From Pseudomonas sp. S35 (GTDB lineage: Bacteria > Pseudomonadota > Gammaproteobacteria > Pseudomonadales > Pseudomonadaceae): 64,000 nt of DNA. The stretch is from contig NZ_CP019431.1 of the NCBI RefSeq assembly GCF_009866765.1, positions 1,364,001 to 1,428,000 of the forward strand, in the 5' to 3' direction. The notes under the pieces were generated by a model, which saw only the letters and a list, made by a program, of their open reading frames with translations, had not been told where the DNA came from and made no database searches. Every line of letters starts with the position of its first letter. Position 1 is the stretch's first letter. The translations under genes and the position numbers were made by a program. Shown here piece after piece: positions 10,091 through 19,426 of the stretch.

Positions 10091-10138
10091 CTGACCTGTG
10101 GCCTGCCTGCCCCTTGCGACAGGCAGGCCACAGGTCAG
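10091..10138. terminator. Perfect 19-bp stem hairpin between convergent genes
   Basis: The arms at 10091-10109 (CTGACCTGTGGCCTGCCTG) and 10120-10138 are exact reverse complements with a 10-nt loop. The hairpin starts 4 nt after the permease stop, and its right arm includes the stop codon of the convergent NEL gene (10135-10137). There is no T-tract on either side, so it is a bidirectional hairpin rather than a textbook intrinsic terminator. Confidence 0.7.
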
Positions 10139-13100
10139 ACGTGTTGCAGGGTCAGTTGGGTGCCTTCTGTCAGTTGCCGCACCAGGCGGTTATGTTCACT
10201 TCGTTCTTCCTCGGCCAGTGACTGGCGACGCTCCAGGTACGCATCCGAACGCTTGTCCGGCAGTTGCTGCTCGAGCACGCTGACTTTGTAGCTCATGGTG
10301 TCCTTGATGGTCAGAAACGGCTCCGGCTCGCTACTTGCCAAATATTCGATCCAGAATTCGCTCATCAAGATCCACTCCTGCAAGGCGGGCGACTCGCCAA
10401 GCCGGAGCAGGGTGTTGCGCGCAGTGTTGACCACCTCGTCCGTGACGTAGTCATTCACGGTGTACAGCAGTTCCAGCGGATAAAACGGCAGGTCGAACTC
10501 ACGGGCCAGTTTTTCGCGCAGGTACACCGTTACCTCGGCGGGATCGACCGCCAGGTTGGCCCGTTCACGCTCAAGAATGAACTGATCGGCAAAGTGATCC
10601 AGCTGATTGAGGTAGAAGCAACTCTTGGCCAGCGCCAGCAAGGCCCTGTCGGCCATGTAACTGCGGGGTTGCTGCTTGGCCTGGTGGATACGGTGATGCA
10701 ACTCCATGTTGGTGAACGCCAGCAGCACACTGTCGCCGCAGTCGCCTGAGCCGTAGGTGTTGAGGCATACCGTGTCGCGCAGTTGCCTCGACTCGCCCAT
10801 GGCGCTCAGTAAGGTCCAGACTCTGTGGGTCAATGCTCTCCTTGGGGTGTCGCCGTGGATGTAGGCGTAGGTCCGCGTCAGGTCCTGCAAGACCCGGAAC
10901 ACATCATCGGCACTCGCCGTCTCATTGGTTTTCAAACCCTCCCACAGCGCTCTGCGTGCCGGTACATCCTGGAGCGGCACGCCCATCAGCCATTGGCTGA
11001 GGTCGTCGACGGCCACAGCCGTATGCCGAGGCGTACGCAGTTGGCCACCCAGGCGAATGCCGGTATCCAGCCGGTACGCTTCGATACTCGCCAGGGTCGG
11101 TGCCGACAGCGGGTTTTCATGCAGGAGCGTGTTGCGATTGGCGGCTTGCAGCCAGTGGTTGGTGAAGACTTCTTCTGGAATGGTGGAGATCTGGTTTTCC
11201 TGCAGGTGCAACTCCATCAGGTACGGCAGCGCACTGGCGCCACGGGGCCATTGCGTGATGCCGGTGTTACCCAGGTGCAGGATGCGCAGTTGGGTCATTT
11301 GACTGACATCCGGGGCGAGTGCCAGGTCCGGGTTGTCGCTGAAGTCCACGTTGCGCAAGTTGACCATCGTTGCCAGGCGTTGTACCGCCTCTTCGGTCAA
11401 GCGGATGTCGTTGTCGTTCAGGTCCAGGTAGGTGAGCGAGGTCATGTCCGTGATTGCACTGGGCAGTTCGGTCATCCGGCAATCGAGGTGCAATGCCTTG
11501 AGCTGGTTGAATTTAGCGAGGAATTCAACCGCCGAAGACGGGAAGGCATTGCCGGAAATCCGCAGGTGTTCAATATGGCTGAAACCGCTGGTACCTGTGA
11601 TGAACGAGGCGGGTGGCAGGCCACCATCGTCCAGTTGCAACTCCAGGGAGTACACGTGGAACAGCCCGGCGATGTAGACCGCCCTGTTGTCCCGCCGCCA
11701 TGCCTGGCGCAATTGGTCGGCAATGTAGCGGCGCCGCGCCTGGCGCTGCCCGGCGGGGTCGTCGATCACGTTGTCTTGATCCAGCACGGTTTCGCTCCAG
11801 CGCAGCAACTCCAGGTCCATTGCCTGGTACTCGGCCTTGCGACGTTCGAGCTCAATCAGCACCGCCGGCTCACTGAGGTTCAGCGACTGGATCAATTGTC
11901 GCGCGTCGTCACGGGTGAAACGCGGATAAATCTCTTGGACCTTGGCCACCAGGTCCGGCGGCCTGGGGCCGTTGAACGGCCAGAAACGTGACCAGAGCGG
12001 GTACACCAGGAACGAACGCTCCAGGCCCATCGCCGGTTGCATCCAGGGTTGCAGGTGCGGGATATCCAGCAGGCCCTTGATCTCTACGCGGCGTGACAGG
12101 GCGATATCTGCGAGTTGCTGGCGCAGTTCGGTGATGCCGGTTTCATCGGTAACGCCCAGGACCGTTTGCTCGCTCGCCGACAAGGTGCTGAGGATCACCC
12201 TCAGCAAGTCGTTCGAAGGTTGGCCAAGGGGCACGCTGTTGGCGTCATACGCCTGATAGCCACGATGGGTCTTGGCCACGGTCTTGCGCGAGGTGCCTAC
12301 CAAATGACCGGCCGTTTTGAGCAGGCGCCCCTGTTCGTCGCGTTCGCGAATATCGATGCGCACATGCCTCGGCCAGGTGGGCAGGAGCTTGAGCAGATGC
12401 AGGGTAATCCGGTCGCTGTCGGCATTGGCGCAGGCAGACACATGCAAGCCCTCATAGGCGCGGTTCAGTCGCAGGTCGTGGCTACTCAAGCGCGCCTGTT
12501 CCGCGAGTCGCAGGCTCAATTGGTTGTTTTCATGCAGTTGCTTGAGTTCGCGTGGCGAGGCGTGGCCAAGAATCGCCGTGACGGAGCTGGTGGGCAGATC
12601 GGGATGCTTGGCCTTGAACCGTCGCACCGACTCGCTGCCCCCGGACTCGCTGCGTTGGTACAGCGAGTGCAGGATCTGCGCCTTTTCCCGGTCGGTGTAC
12701 TCGACGATCCGGGTGATCAACTGGAACAAGCGCTGCTCGTGAGTCGTCGGCAATTCACCGAGCAGGGCCAGGGTCACGTCATCGTGGGTGATAATGTTTT
12801 CCAGCAGCCTGGCGTTTTTGATGTCGGATTCGGTGATCTTCACCGTCAGGTCGTCCGGGCGGCTGCGTTGCGGGTATTGATGGGTGACCTGGTAGTTGTC
12901 ATCGACAATTTGCAACACGTGGCTGTCGGGCCATTCCGGCAGGCTGGAGAGCACCAGTAATTGCAAGTCCGGTCGGGCGTTGGAGGCGATGGGGGTTTCG
13001 TACATCGCGTCGATGAACTGGTCGATTTCCTGGTCGATCCGAAAGCGTTTGCAGGTGTCGACCAGCAATGGCGGCGCTGCACGGCCGCAGCGGTGAACCT

Positions 13101-16100
13101 GGCGCAATAGGTGGGCTGGGGTGTCGGTCAGGGCGAGGATATTTTTGGACATGTCCTGGGTGAAGCTGTGGTGATCGCCCCCCAGGCGATAGAGCAGGCT
13201 GTGGTCGTCCCAGCTCATCGGGTTCTCGCTGGACAGGCGCCAGGCACCCTGACCGTTGTGCTCCAGGGTCGGGGTGTCGACGCCGACCTTCTGCGGGTGC
13301 TTGAGCCGCCATTTAAAGCTGCGCTTGTCATAGATGATGCGGTACAGAGAACCGAACAACGGCAGGTAGTGGCGGCCTTCCAGGGGGTAAATACCTTGGG
13401 CATCCGGTTGCAGGGCGTGCGGCAAGGGCAATGTGTGTTCGTACTGCGCCAGTGACCCGTTGACCAGGCTCACAAAACCTTCGGGGGTGCGTTGGCTGCT
13501 CATGTAGTCGCCCAGGGTGTGGCGCAGGCCCAGCGCATCGGTCGCACTGTGCATGCCCAGCGCCTGGTGCTCGTGGGGTTGCAGTACCGAGCCGATGGCC
13601 AGGTAGAAACTGTCGACGACCGGGGACACGGCAATCGTGCCGGCATTGCGCATGTCGTAGGCCTCATAGGCGCCGTCGCCTGAGTGCCGCAGCTCTACGG
13701 TTCGGTCGTCTGGGCCGCTGGAGCGATAGGGGGTGGCGATGGCTCCGGCATGCACTTCTGTGATCACGAAGTCGCGCTTGAGCCGATGGCGTACCAGCGC
13801 CGATGCGAACTCCCTGGCCCATTGGTCGGCGTCAGTGTTGTAGGGCCTTGGGTGATAAAGCCCGTCGATTGCCGCGTCGATACGCAGGGCGATGCGGTGG
13901 TTTTCCAGTTCTTCATGAAAGTGGCTGGGCAGCGCCCCCTCCTGCAAGTAGGCCTGCTGTTGGCGCGGTGTCAGAGGGTGCTGCTGCAGCAGGCGTTCCA
14001 GCAGGGCTGGGGACAAGGGGCGATTGAGGTCGCGCAGTTTCTTGAGCAGCGGCGTGACCGCTACCAGCGGGGCCGATGCCTGGATGGGCAAGAAGCGTCG
14101 GGCATTGATGGGCGGGAGTGATTCACTTTTTTCATACCCGGCATAGCTGAAGATTGCCGCGAACAACGCCATCCGCTCACGGCTCGCCAGCGCGGCCACG
14201 TCCCGGCGAACGCTCATGATTCGCTGTTCGGGCGAGGCGTTGGCCTGATCCGCCAGGCCCAGCCGTGAGTGGGCCGGTTGCAGGCTGATGATCAGGCTCA
14301 ACAGCGGCTCGGCCCGATAGGGCGGCTGGCCACGATCCCCTTCGACCTGGTAGCCACTGTCTTCACTGCGGATGAGGGTCAGGGTCTTTGACTCGGCCAC
14401 CGCGTGCTCGAGGTTGCCGAAGGTTTCGATCACGCTGCGTTGCGGGTCGCTGATGCTCAGCAGCAGGCTGGCGGGCCAGTCCGGCAGTTGGGTCAGCAGG
14501 CACAGCACCAGGCTGTCACCGTAGGGCGGCAGGTAACCGGCCTCGGGAAAACGTTCGATAATCTGCTGGATCACCTGGTCAGCCTGCAGGCGCCGTACGC
14601 CCTCGATCAGGTTCAACGGTGCCGGCTCGCCACGCCAGACCCGATCCAGGGTGGTGCGGGTGGTCGCGGTGCTGCGCAGCATGCGTTCCAGGTCGAGCTG
14701 ATGGATGATTGACGAACCGTTGGGCAGCATCCGTTGCAGCAACTGGATGTCCGAGAGGGTATGAGCGTTGTGCAGGTCGAAGGTCCAGGCCTGCAGCGCG
14801 GGCTCGAACACAATGGGCGGCTTGTAGCTGCTGCGACCATTCTTGAGCACGTAGCGCAGGCTTGGCACCTCGTGGCTCACTTCGGCTACCAGGGTCTGGC
14901 CTTCATGATGCAGCTTGACGTATTGCTTGCCGTGTACGGTGAACACGCCCAGGGCATCGGCGTTTTTGCCATCCAGTAGGTATTGCCGATCATGGGCGTA
15001 AGGGCCTGGGTCGGCCTTCCACAGTTCATCCACGCCGTCGGGGCGCGTGACCTTGCGGGGGTTGCCCAGCCGTTGCAGGTGTTCGAGCATGCGTTGGCGA
15101 TGGGCTTTACCCGCGACATTGATCAGGCGTCCGCTGATTGCCAGGTCGGCGACGTCGGTCAGGGTCGAGGCAAAGCCGCTGGCGTCGCCCTTGGCGGCTT
15201 CATTCAGGCCGACGCTGACGCTGTAGGTCATGCTGCCCAGCACCGCCAGTTGCATGATTCGGTTCATGCCCGTGACGCCACCGGGCAGGGGGGTCAGCAG
15301 CAGTTGCAGGACTTCGGATGCAATGGCGGCGGCGGCATCCTTGACCGCTTGCCAATCGGCTTCGGAGCGGCTGCTGGCGAGGGTGTCCATGTCGGCCTGG
15401 CAACGCTGCAACTGACGATATGCCAGGGCTTGGCGCAATGTCTCGGCGGGGCCGGCATGCGGGTCGGTGGCGAAGCGGATATCGTTGAGTGTGCGTTCCG
15501 GGAAGGCGTTGTGAAACCCGTCGTACAGTGTGCCCGCCAGCCAGTTCATGCCCTCGGGGCGTTTTTCCTGGGTCAGCAATGACTGGAAGGCCGACAAGCC
15601 CACCAAGGGCAACTGCCGGGAAAACCAGCCGAGGTCGCCTTGCTGGTGACTGTCCAGCAGTTGCTGACGAAAGTCGGCTTCTGCCGAGCGGGCATCGTCG
15701 TGGTAGCGAAACGCGCCGCCAGGGCGGAAAGGAAAATAGGACAGCACCCCGAGGCTGGCAATCTTGATCAGCATCAAGGGCACGGGAATGTAACTCTCCC
15801 ACGCCACGAACGGCACGGAGACAATGGGCGTGACGCCTGAGGTCAGGCTCAGGCTCTCGATCGACAGCTGCGTCCCGCTGCCGTCGATCGATGCCCTGAG
15901 GCGCTCATACATCGTGCGGGTCAAACCGTTGTGGGCGCGGTTGCGCCAGGCGTCTAATACATCGAACTGCAGCAGGGCCTGCGCGGCGTCATTCATCAAT
16001 TGACGCAGCGTGCCGTGCTCGCCCAGCGTGGCTCGGATCGTAACGTGCAGTTGGTGACCCAGGTCCAGCTCGCGGGCGATGCCGATGAACTCGCGGGCAC

Positions 16101-16626
16101 TCAGGCTTCGGTCGCCGTCGGGACCGACCACGCGGCTGGCATCAATCAGGGTATAGCCGGAATCCGTGCGAGCGTACGCGGTGAAGCCGAAGTTCACGCA
16201 AGCTGCCTCCCACAGCGACAGGCTCTTGACGTGTTCGATATGGCGCAGGTCCATATCCGAACGACGCGGCACTCGGATGTGGCTGCCGGTTCGCCGCTCC
16301 CATGGCAAGGGTTGTTCCACTTTTTCCAGGTAGGTGGTTTCGAAGCGGTACTGTTCCGGGTCGCGCCCGCCGATCCTGTCGCGCAATTGCGCCAGGCCCT
16401 TGGTCTTGAAGGCACTTACGACCCGTTCTTTCTCGGTCTCGACTGCCGTCAAGGCCGCGAGGGCCTGGCGTTGCAGGTTTACGAAACGTTGCTTTTCCTC
16501 GTCGTCCAGGCCATCCAAGGCTTGGATCACGTTGCGCTGGATCAGCTCCAGTGCCTGTTGCTGGGTCCAGGAGGTACTCGATTGCAGATTGCCGGACAGG
16601 CCGTTGAGTAATTGTTGAGTCGGCAT
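10135..16626 (-). CDS. Giant DUF6543-LRR-NEL-type E3 ubiquitin ligase effector-like protein
   Basis: A 2163-aa protein with three recognisable parts. The N-terminal third matches the DUF6543 dermonecrotic-toxin-like domain (LRHIEHVKSLSLWEAACVNF, FPFRPGGAFRYHDD, GDLGWFSRQLPLVGLSAFQ). Residues about 1660-1830 hold leucine-rich repeats (LKALHLDCRMTELPSAI, LTYLDLNDNDI, LRILHLGNTGITQWP). The C-terminal 300 residues match the NEL domain of IpaH/SspH-type ligases, with the catalytic C-x-D in YGSGDCGDS; by my count Cys1963 and Asp1965. NEL ligases form a thioester with ubiquitin and act inside eukaryotic cells, with LRRs choosing the target. There is no Sec signal peptide; translocation could be type III, type VI or other, and no secretion gene is in view. 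ATG at 16626 has AAAGG upstream. It lies 66 nt after the OpgC-like gene on the same strand and may be co-transcribed with it. Confidence 0.85.
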   Translation of the reverse strand: MPTQQLLNGLSGNLQSSTSWTQQQALELIQRNVIQALDGLDDEEKQRFVNLQRQALAALTAVETEKERVVSAFKTKGLAQLRDRIGGRDPEQYRFETTYLEKVEQPLPWERRTGSHIRVPRRSDMDLRHIEHVKSLSLWEAACVNFGFTAYARTDSGYTLIDASRVVGPDGDRSLSAREFIGIARELDLGHQLHVTIRATLGEHGTLRQLMNDAAQALLQFDVLDAWRNRAHNGLTRTMYERLRASIDGSGTQLSIESLSLTSGVTPIVSVPFVAWESYIPVPLMLIKIASLGVLSYFPFRPGGAFRYHDDARSAEADFRQQLLDSHQQGDLGWFSRQLPLVGLSAFQSLLTQEKRPEGMNWLAGTLYDGFHNAFPERTLNDIRFATDPHAGPAETLRQALAYRQLQRCQADMDTLASSRSEADWQAVKDAAAAIASEVLQLLLTPLPGGVTGMNRIMQLAVLGSMTYSVSVGLNEAAKGDASGFASTLTDVADLAISGRLINVAGKAHRQRMLEHLQRLGNPRKVTRPDGVDELWKADPGPYAHDRQYLLDGKNADALGVFTVHGKQYVKLHHEGQTLVAEVSHEVPSLRYVLKNGRSSYKPPIVFEPALQAWTFDLHNAHTLSDIQLLQRMLPNGSSIIHQLDLERMLRSTATTRTTLDRVWRGEPAPLNLIEGVRRLQADQVIQQIIERFPEAGYLPPYGDSLVLCLLTQLPDWPASLLLSISDPQRSVIETFGNLEHAVAESKTLTLIRSEDSGYQVEGDRGQPPYRAEPLLSLIISLQPAHSRLGLADQANASPEQRIMSVRRDVAALASRERMALFAAIFSYAGYEKSESLPPINARRFLPIQASAPLVAVTPLLKKLRDLNRPLSPALLERLLQQHPLTPRQQQAYLQEGALPSHFHEELENHRIALRIDAAIDGLYHPRPYNTDADQWAREFASALVRHRLKRDFVITEVHAGAIATPYRSSGPDDRTVELRHSGDGAYEAYDMRNAGTIAVSPVVDSFYLAIGSVLQPHEHQALGMHSATDALGLRHTLGDYMSSQRTPEGFVSLVNGSLAQYEHTLPLPHALQPDAQGIYPLEGRHYLPLFGSLYRIIYDKRSFKWRLKHPQKVGVDTPTLEHNGQGAWRLSSENPMSWDDHSLLYRLGGDHHSFTQDMSKNILALTDTPAHLLRQVHRCGRAAPPLLVDTCKRFRIDQEIDQFIDAMYETPIASNARPDLQLLVLSSLPEWPDSHVLQIVDDNYQVTHQYPQRSRPDDLTVKITESDIKNARLLENIITHDDVTLALLGELPTTHEQRLFQLITRIVEYTDREKAQILHSLYQRSESGGSESVRRFKAKHPDLPTSSVTAILGHASPRELKQLHENNQLSLRLAEQARLSSHDLRLNRAYEGLHVSACANADSDRITLHLLKLLPTWPRHVRIDIRERDEQGRLLKTAGHLVGTSRKTVAKTHRGYQAYDANSVPLGQPSNDLLRVILSTLSASEQTVLGVTDETGITELRQQLADIALSRRVEIKGLLDIPHLQPWMQPAMGLERSFLVYPLWSRFWPFNGPRPPDLVAKVQEIYPRFTRDDARQLIQSLNLSEPAVLIELERRKAEYQAMDLELLRWSETVLDQDNVIDDPAGQRQARRRYIADQLRQAWRRDNRAVYIAGLFHVYSLELQLDDGGLPPASFITGTSGFSHIEHLRISGNAFPSSAVEFLAKFNQLKALHLDCRMTELPSAITDMTSLTYLDLNDNDIRLTEEAVQRLATMVNLRNVDFSDNPDLALAPDVSQMTQLRILHLGNTGITQWPRGASALPYLMELHLQENQISTIPEEVFTNHWLQAANRNTLLHENPLSAPTLASIEAYRLDTGIRLGGQLRTPRHTAVAVDDLSQWLMGVPLQDVPARRALWEGLKTNETASADDVFRVLQDLTRTYAYIHGDTPRRALTHRVWTLLSAMGESRQLRDTVCLNTYGSGDCGDSVLLAFTNMELHHRIHQAKQQPRSYMADRALLALAKSCFYLNQLDHFADQFILERERANLAVDPAEVTVYLREKLAREFDLPFYPLELLYTVNDYVTDEVVNTARNTLLRLGESPALQEWILMSEFWIEYLASSEPEPFLTIKDTMSYKVSVLEQQLPDKRSDAYLERRQSLAEEERSEHNRLVRQLTEGTQLTLQHV

Positions 16627-16692
16627 GCGCTCTACCTTTCACGATAAGTGGAGGGCAGATGGAAGCACCGCGCATGCAGGCTCTGGGGCTAA

Positions 16693-17826
16693 CTATTTAA
16701 CAGTGGTGGTTCGCTGGGCCTGGGGCTGGTTCAAGCGTTTGTTCAATTCCAGCCATGCCGCCAGCCCGGCCATCAACACCAGCCCCAACAGTGCGCTGGC
16801 TATCTGCATCGGCCAGGCGTCGTTGACTTGGGCGTTGAGCATGTCCGCCAGCGGCGCCAGCAACACGCCGAGGCAGAATACTTCCAGGGAGAAGCGGCCC
16901 ATGCGGCAGCTTTGCTGGGCCAGCCAGTTTTGCGTCCATGCGCGGTCCGGCAGCAGTTTGGCGGTGACGTAGGCCAGGGCCAGGAAATGCAGCAAGCGTA
17001 CCGGTGACAGGTCGGTCTTGCTGATGGGGTACAACAGATTGCTCAGGGCCGCAGGCATGACGGCATCGTGCACCTCGGGCCAGCGCCAGGAGAGGGTGAT
17101 GATGCCCGCCAGCAACGCATAGGTGGCCGCGCCAAGAAACAGCGGTTGGCGGCGCAGGGGCCGAGTGTCGGGCACCCGTGGCTGGCTGGCGTGAATGGCC
17201 GCTGCCCCGCCGAGTACGAACAGGAACTGCCAGGTCACCGGGTTGAAATACCACACCCCGTCAGCAATCGCCGCCAGGTTCCAGCCCAGGCGAGGGGCCA
17301 GCAAGTACACGGTCAGCGACACGGCCACCACGGCCAGGGGCTTGCGCACCAGCACCGGCAGGGCCAGCGGCAAGCCTAGCAGCAGCACGATATACAACGG
17401 CAGCGGGTCCATCAGGTTGGGCTTGAAGCGCAGCAGCAACTCGTCGGTCAAGGCTTGTTGCGGGTTGGTGATGAAGTGCGTCAGGCCCATTTCCTGGACG
17501 AGGTCGCGGGTTTCCACCTTGCTGTTGGCGAAGAACACGATGCCCATCAGCATCGCCAGCAAAAAGATATGCACCACGTACAGCACCCAGGCGCGGCGCA
17601 GGATCTTCAGGCAGGCCATCCAATAGCCTTCACGTTGCAAGACCTTGCTGTAGGCCAGTACCGAGGCGTAGCCGGCCAGAAACACAAAGACTTCCGCAGC
17701 ATCGCTGAAGCCGAAGTTGCGCAGGGTGATCTGGCCGAGGGGGTTGTGGGGGACGTGATCCCAAAAAATGAAGATCAACGCCAGGCCCCGAAAAAAATCG
17801 ATGCGCGGGTCGCGTCCGTTCAGCAT
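16693..17826 (-). CDS. OpgC-domain integral membrane acyltransferase
   Basis: A 377-aa polytopic protein beginning with the OpgC-family signature RDPRIDFFRGLALIFIFWDH and an early AEVFVFLAGYA segment. About ten hydrophobic segments follow, matching the usual length of the family (370-390). OpgC proteins belong to the membrane-bound acyltransferase group and add succinyl or other acyl groups to osmoregulated periplasmic glucans or related surface glycans. The conserved His in FWDHVPHNPLG is likely catalytic. The operon for making and trimming such glucans (opgD-bglX) is 5-9 kb away in this window, which supports a glucan role but does not prove it; the adjacent gtrABC cassette makes O-antigen another possible acceptor context. 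Only a weak AAGAG ribosome site precedes the ATG. Divergent from gtrA across 224 nt. Confidence 0.8.
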   Translation of the reverse strand: MLNGRDPRIDFFRGLALIFIFWDHVPHNPLGQITLRNFGFSDAAEVFVFLAGYASVLAYSKVLQREGYWMACLKILRRAWVLYVVHIFLLAMLMGIVFFANSKVETRDLVQEMGLTHFITNPQQALTDELLLRFKPNLMDPLPLYIVLLLGLPLALPVLVRKPLAVVAVSLTVYLLAPRLGWNLAAIADGVWYFNPVTWQFLFVLGGAAAIHASQPRVPDTRPLRRQPLFLGAATYALLAGIITLSWRWPEVHDAVMPAALSNLLYPISKTDLSPVRLLHFLALAYVTAKLLPDRAWTQNWLAQQSCRMGRFSLEVFCLGVLLAPLADMLNAQVNDAWPMQIASALLGLVLMAGLAAWLELNKRLNQPQAQRTTTVK

Positions 17827-18050
17827 GGCAGCGGGCTCTTGAACAAATAGGTTTAGTAATGACAGGCAAGCGGCGGTGATGTCTTACGCCGTGTGTCGGG
17901 CGGGCGCAGGTTGGCGGTATTTGTAAGCAATTGCAAAGGTTGGGTATTACTGAATGTCTCAATATCCAGTCGTGGGTACCTGTTAATTCTGACAGTAGAC
18001 GCACTGTCACGGCCGTGGCTTGCTGAGCGCTGCCGCAACAGGACGACGGT

Positions 18051-18425
18051 ATGGCCAGATTGTGGAAGGGCTTTACACGCTACACGGTAATTGGCATCGC
18101 CAATACGCTGATCCATTGGCAACTGTTTTTCGTATTCAGGGTGGCGTTTGAGCTGAGCCAGGCCGTCAGCAACCTCCTGGCTTTTTGCATGGCGGCCACC
18201 TTGTCTTTTTATCTGAACGCGCTCTACACCTTTGCCATGCCGGCTTCTTTGGTGCGCTACGCACTGTTCATGCTGTGCATGGGCGGCCTTAGCCTGGGCG
18301 TAGGGAGTCTGGCGGACCGCTGGCACCTGCCGGGGATTGTCACCTTGGTGGTGTTTTCGTTGGCCAGTCTGCTGTGCGGTTTTTTGCTGTCGCGCTGGGT
18401 GGTGTTTGGCGAGCGTGGGCAATGA
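18051..18425 (+). CDS. gtrA: GtrA-like flippase of O-antigen glucosylation cassette
   Basis: A 124-aa protein with four membrane segments that starts FTRYTVIGIANTLIHWQLFF, the typical GtrA first helix with G-x-x-N-T. GtrA proteins are thought to flip the undecaprenyl-phosphate-linked sugar made by GtrB to the periplasmic face. Length is typical (about 120-130). The stop TGA overlaps the ATG of gtrB in an ATGA, so the two are translationally coupled. Order and overlaps (A-B-C) match serotype-converting phage cassettes and their chromosomal descendants. No phage genes are next to it here. Confidence 0.85.
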   Translation: MARLWKGFTRYTVIGIANTLIHWQLFFVFRVAFELSQAVSNLLAFCMAATLSFYLNALYTFAMPASLVRYALFMLCMGGLSLGVGSLADRWHLPGIVTLVVFSLASLLCGFLLSRWVVFGERGQ

Positions 18426-19426
18426 GGGTCTCGCTGGTGGTGCCAGTGTTCAATGAAGAGCAGGCGGTAGGCGTGTTTTACCGGGCCGTGCGGCAGCAAC
18501 CCTTGTTGTGCGCGCATAGCGTTGAAATCGTGTTTATCAACGACGGCAGCACCGACCGCACTGCCGAACAGGCCCAGGCGCTGGCCTTGGCCGACAGCGA
18601 CGTGGTGTTGATCAATTTCTCGCGCAACTTCGGCAAGGAAGCGGCGCTGTTCGCCGGGCTGGAATACGCCGGTGGTGGTGCCGTGATCCCTATGGATGTG
18701 GACTTGCAAGACCCGGTCGACGTCGTCCCGCAACTGCTCGTCGAATGGCTGAAAGGCGCAGACGTGGTTCTGGCCAAACGCCGCGACCGCTCCAGCGACG
18801 GCTACCTCAAGCGCCACAGTGCCTCGTTGTTCTATCACCTGCTCAATCGCATCGCCTACACCCACATCGAAGAAAACGTCGGCGACTTCCGGCTGATGGA
18901 CCGCAAGGTGGTGGACGTGATCAAGGCCCTGCCTGAGCAACAGTTGTTCATGAAAGGCGTGTTGTCCTGGGCCGGGTTCAGCGTGGCGATCGTCGAATAC
19001 GACCGCGTCCCCCGTGCCGTCGGCCAGAGCAAGTTCAATGCCTGGGAACTGTGGAACCTGGCGCTGGACGGCGTCACGTCGTTCAGCACATTGCCGCTGC
19101 GGTTGTGGAGCTATATCGGCGGGTGTATTTCGCTGTTCGCATTGGTGTACGCGGGGTTCCTGGTACTCGACAAAGTGCTGTTTGGCAATGACGTGCCGGG
19201 GTATCCGTCGTTGATGACGGCGATTCTGTTTTTGGGCGGAGTGCAACTGATCGGGATCGGGATCTTGGGGGAGTACGTGGGGCGCATTTACATGGAGGCC
19301 AAGCACAGGCCGAGGTATGTGATTAAAGAGATTGTCAGTCGCCAGGGGCATGTGCCCGAAGAAGAGGAAAGTTGGATGCGCAGCAACGCAGGAGAGCAGA
19401 GTGATGACGGCTCCATGGTCGAGTAA
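18422..19426 (+). CDS. gtrB: GtrB-like polyprenyl-phosphate glycosyltransferase
   Basis: A 334-aa family 2 glycosyltransferase that loads a sugar, usually glucose, from a nucleotide sugar onto undecaprenyl phosphate on the cytoplasmic face. The N-terminus VSLVVPVFNEEQ, the FINDGSTDRT motif, the RNFGKEAALFAGLEYA segment and the metal-binding MDVDLQDP are all standard. Two membrane helices near the C-terminus (about 235-300) anchor it, as in other GtrB/DPM1-like enzymes. The frame is open from 18374, but the ATG at 18422 overlaps the gtrA stop and starts exactly at the conserved VSLVVP, so that start is preferred. It overlaps the next gene by 23 nt. Confidence 0.9.
   Translation: MRVSLVVPVFNEEQAVGVFYRAVRQQPLLCAHSVEIVFINDGSTDRTAEQAQALALADSDVVLINFSRNFGKEAALFAGLEYAGGGAVIPMDVDLQDPVDVVPQLLVEWLKGADVVLAKRRDRSSDGYLKRHSASLFYHLLNRIAYTHIEENVGDFRLMDRKVVDVIKALPEQQLFMKGVLSWAGFSVAIVEYDRVPRAVGQSKFNAWELWNLALDGVTSFSTLPLRLWSYIGGCISLFALVYAGFLVLDKVLFGNDVPGYPSLMTAILFLGGVQLIGIGILGEYVGRIYMEAKHRPRYVIKEIVSRQGHVPEEEESWMRSNAGEQSDDGSMVE

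Noticed and set aside
10091..10138. Inverted repeat considered as an insertion-sequence terminus
   Set aside because: Both arms are adjacent, there is no transposase and no target duplication; it fits a convergent-gene hairpin.
18374..18421. Upstream start for gtrB giving 16 more residues
   Set aside because: It would lie inside gtrA, and the ATG at 18422 begins the conserved glycosyltransferase N-terminus and overlaps the gtrA stop.
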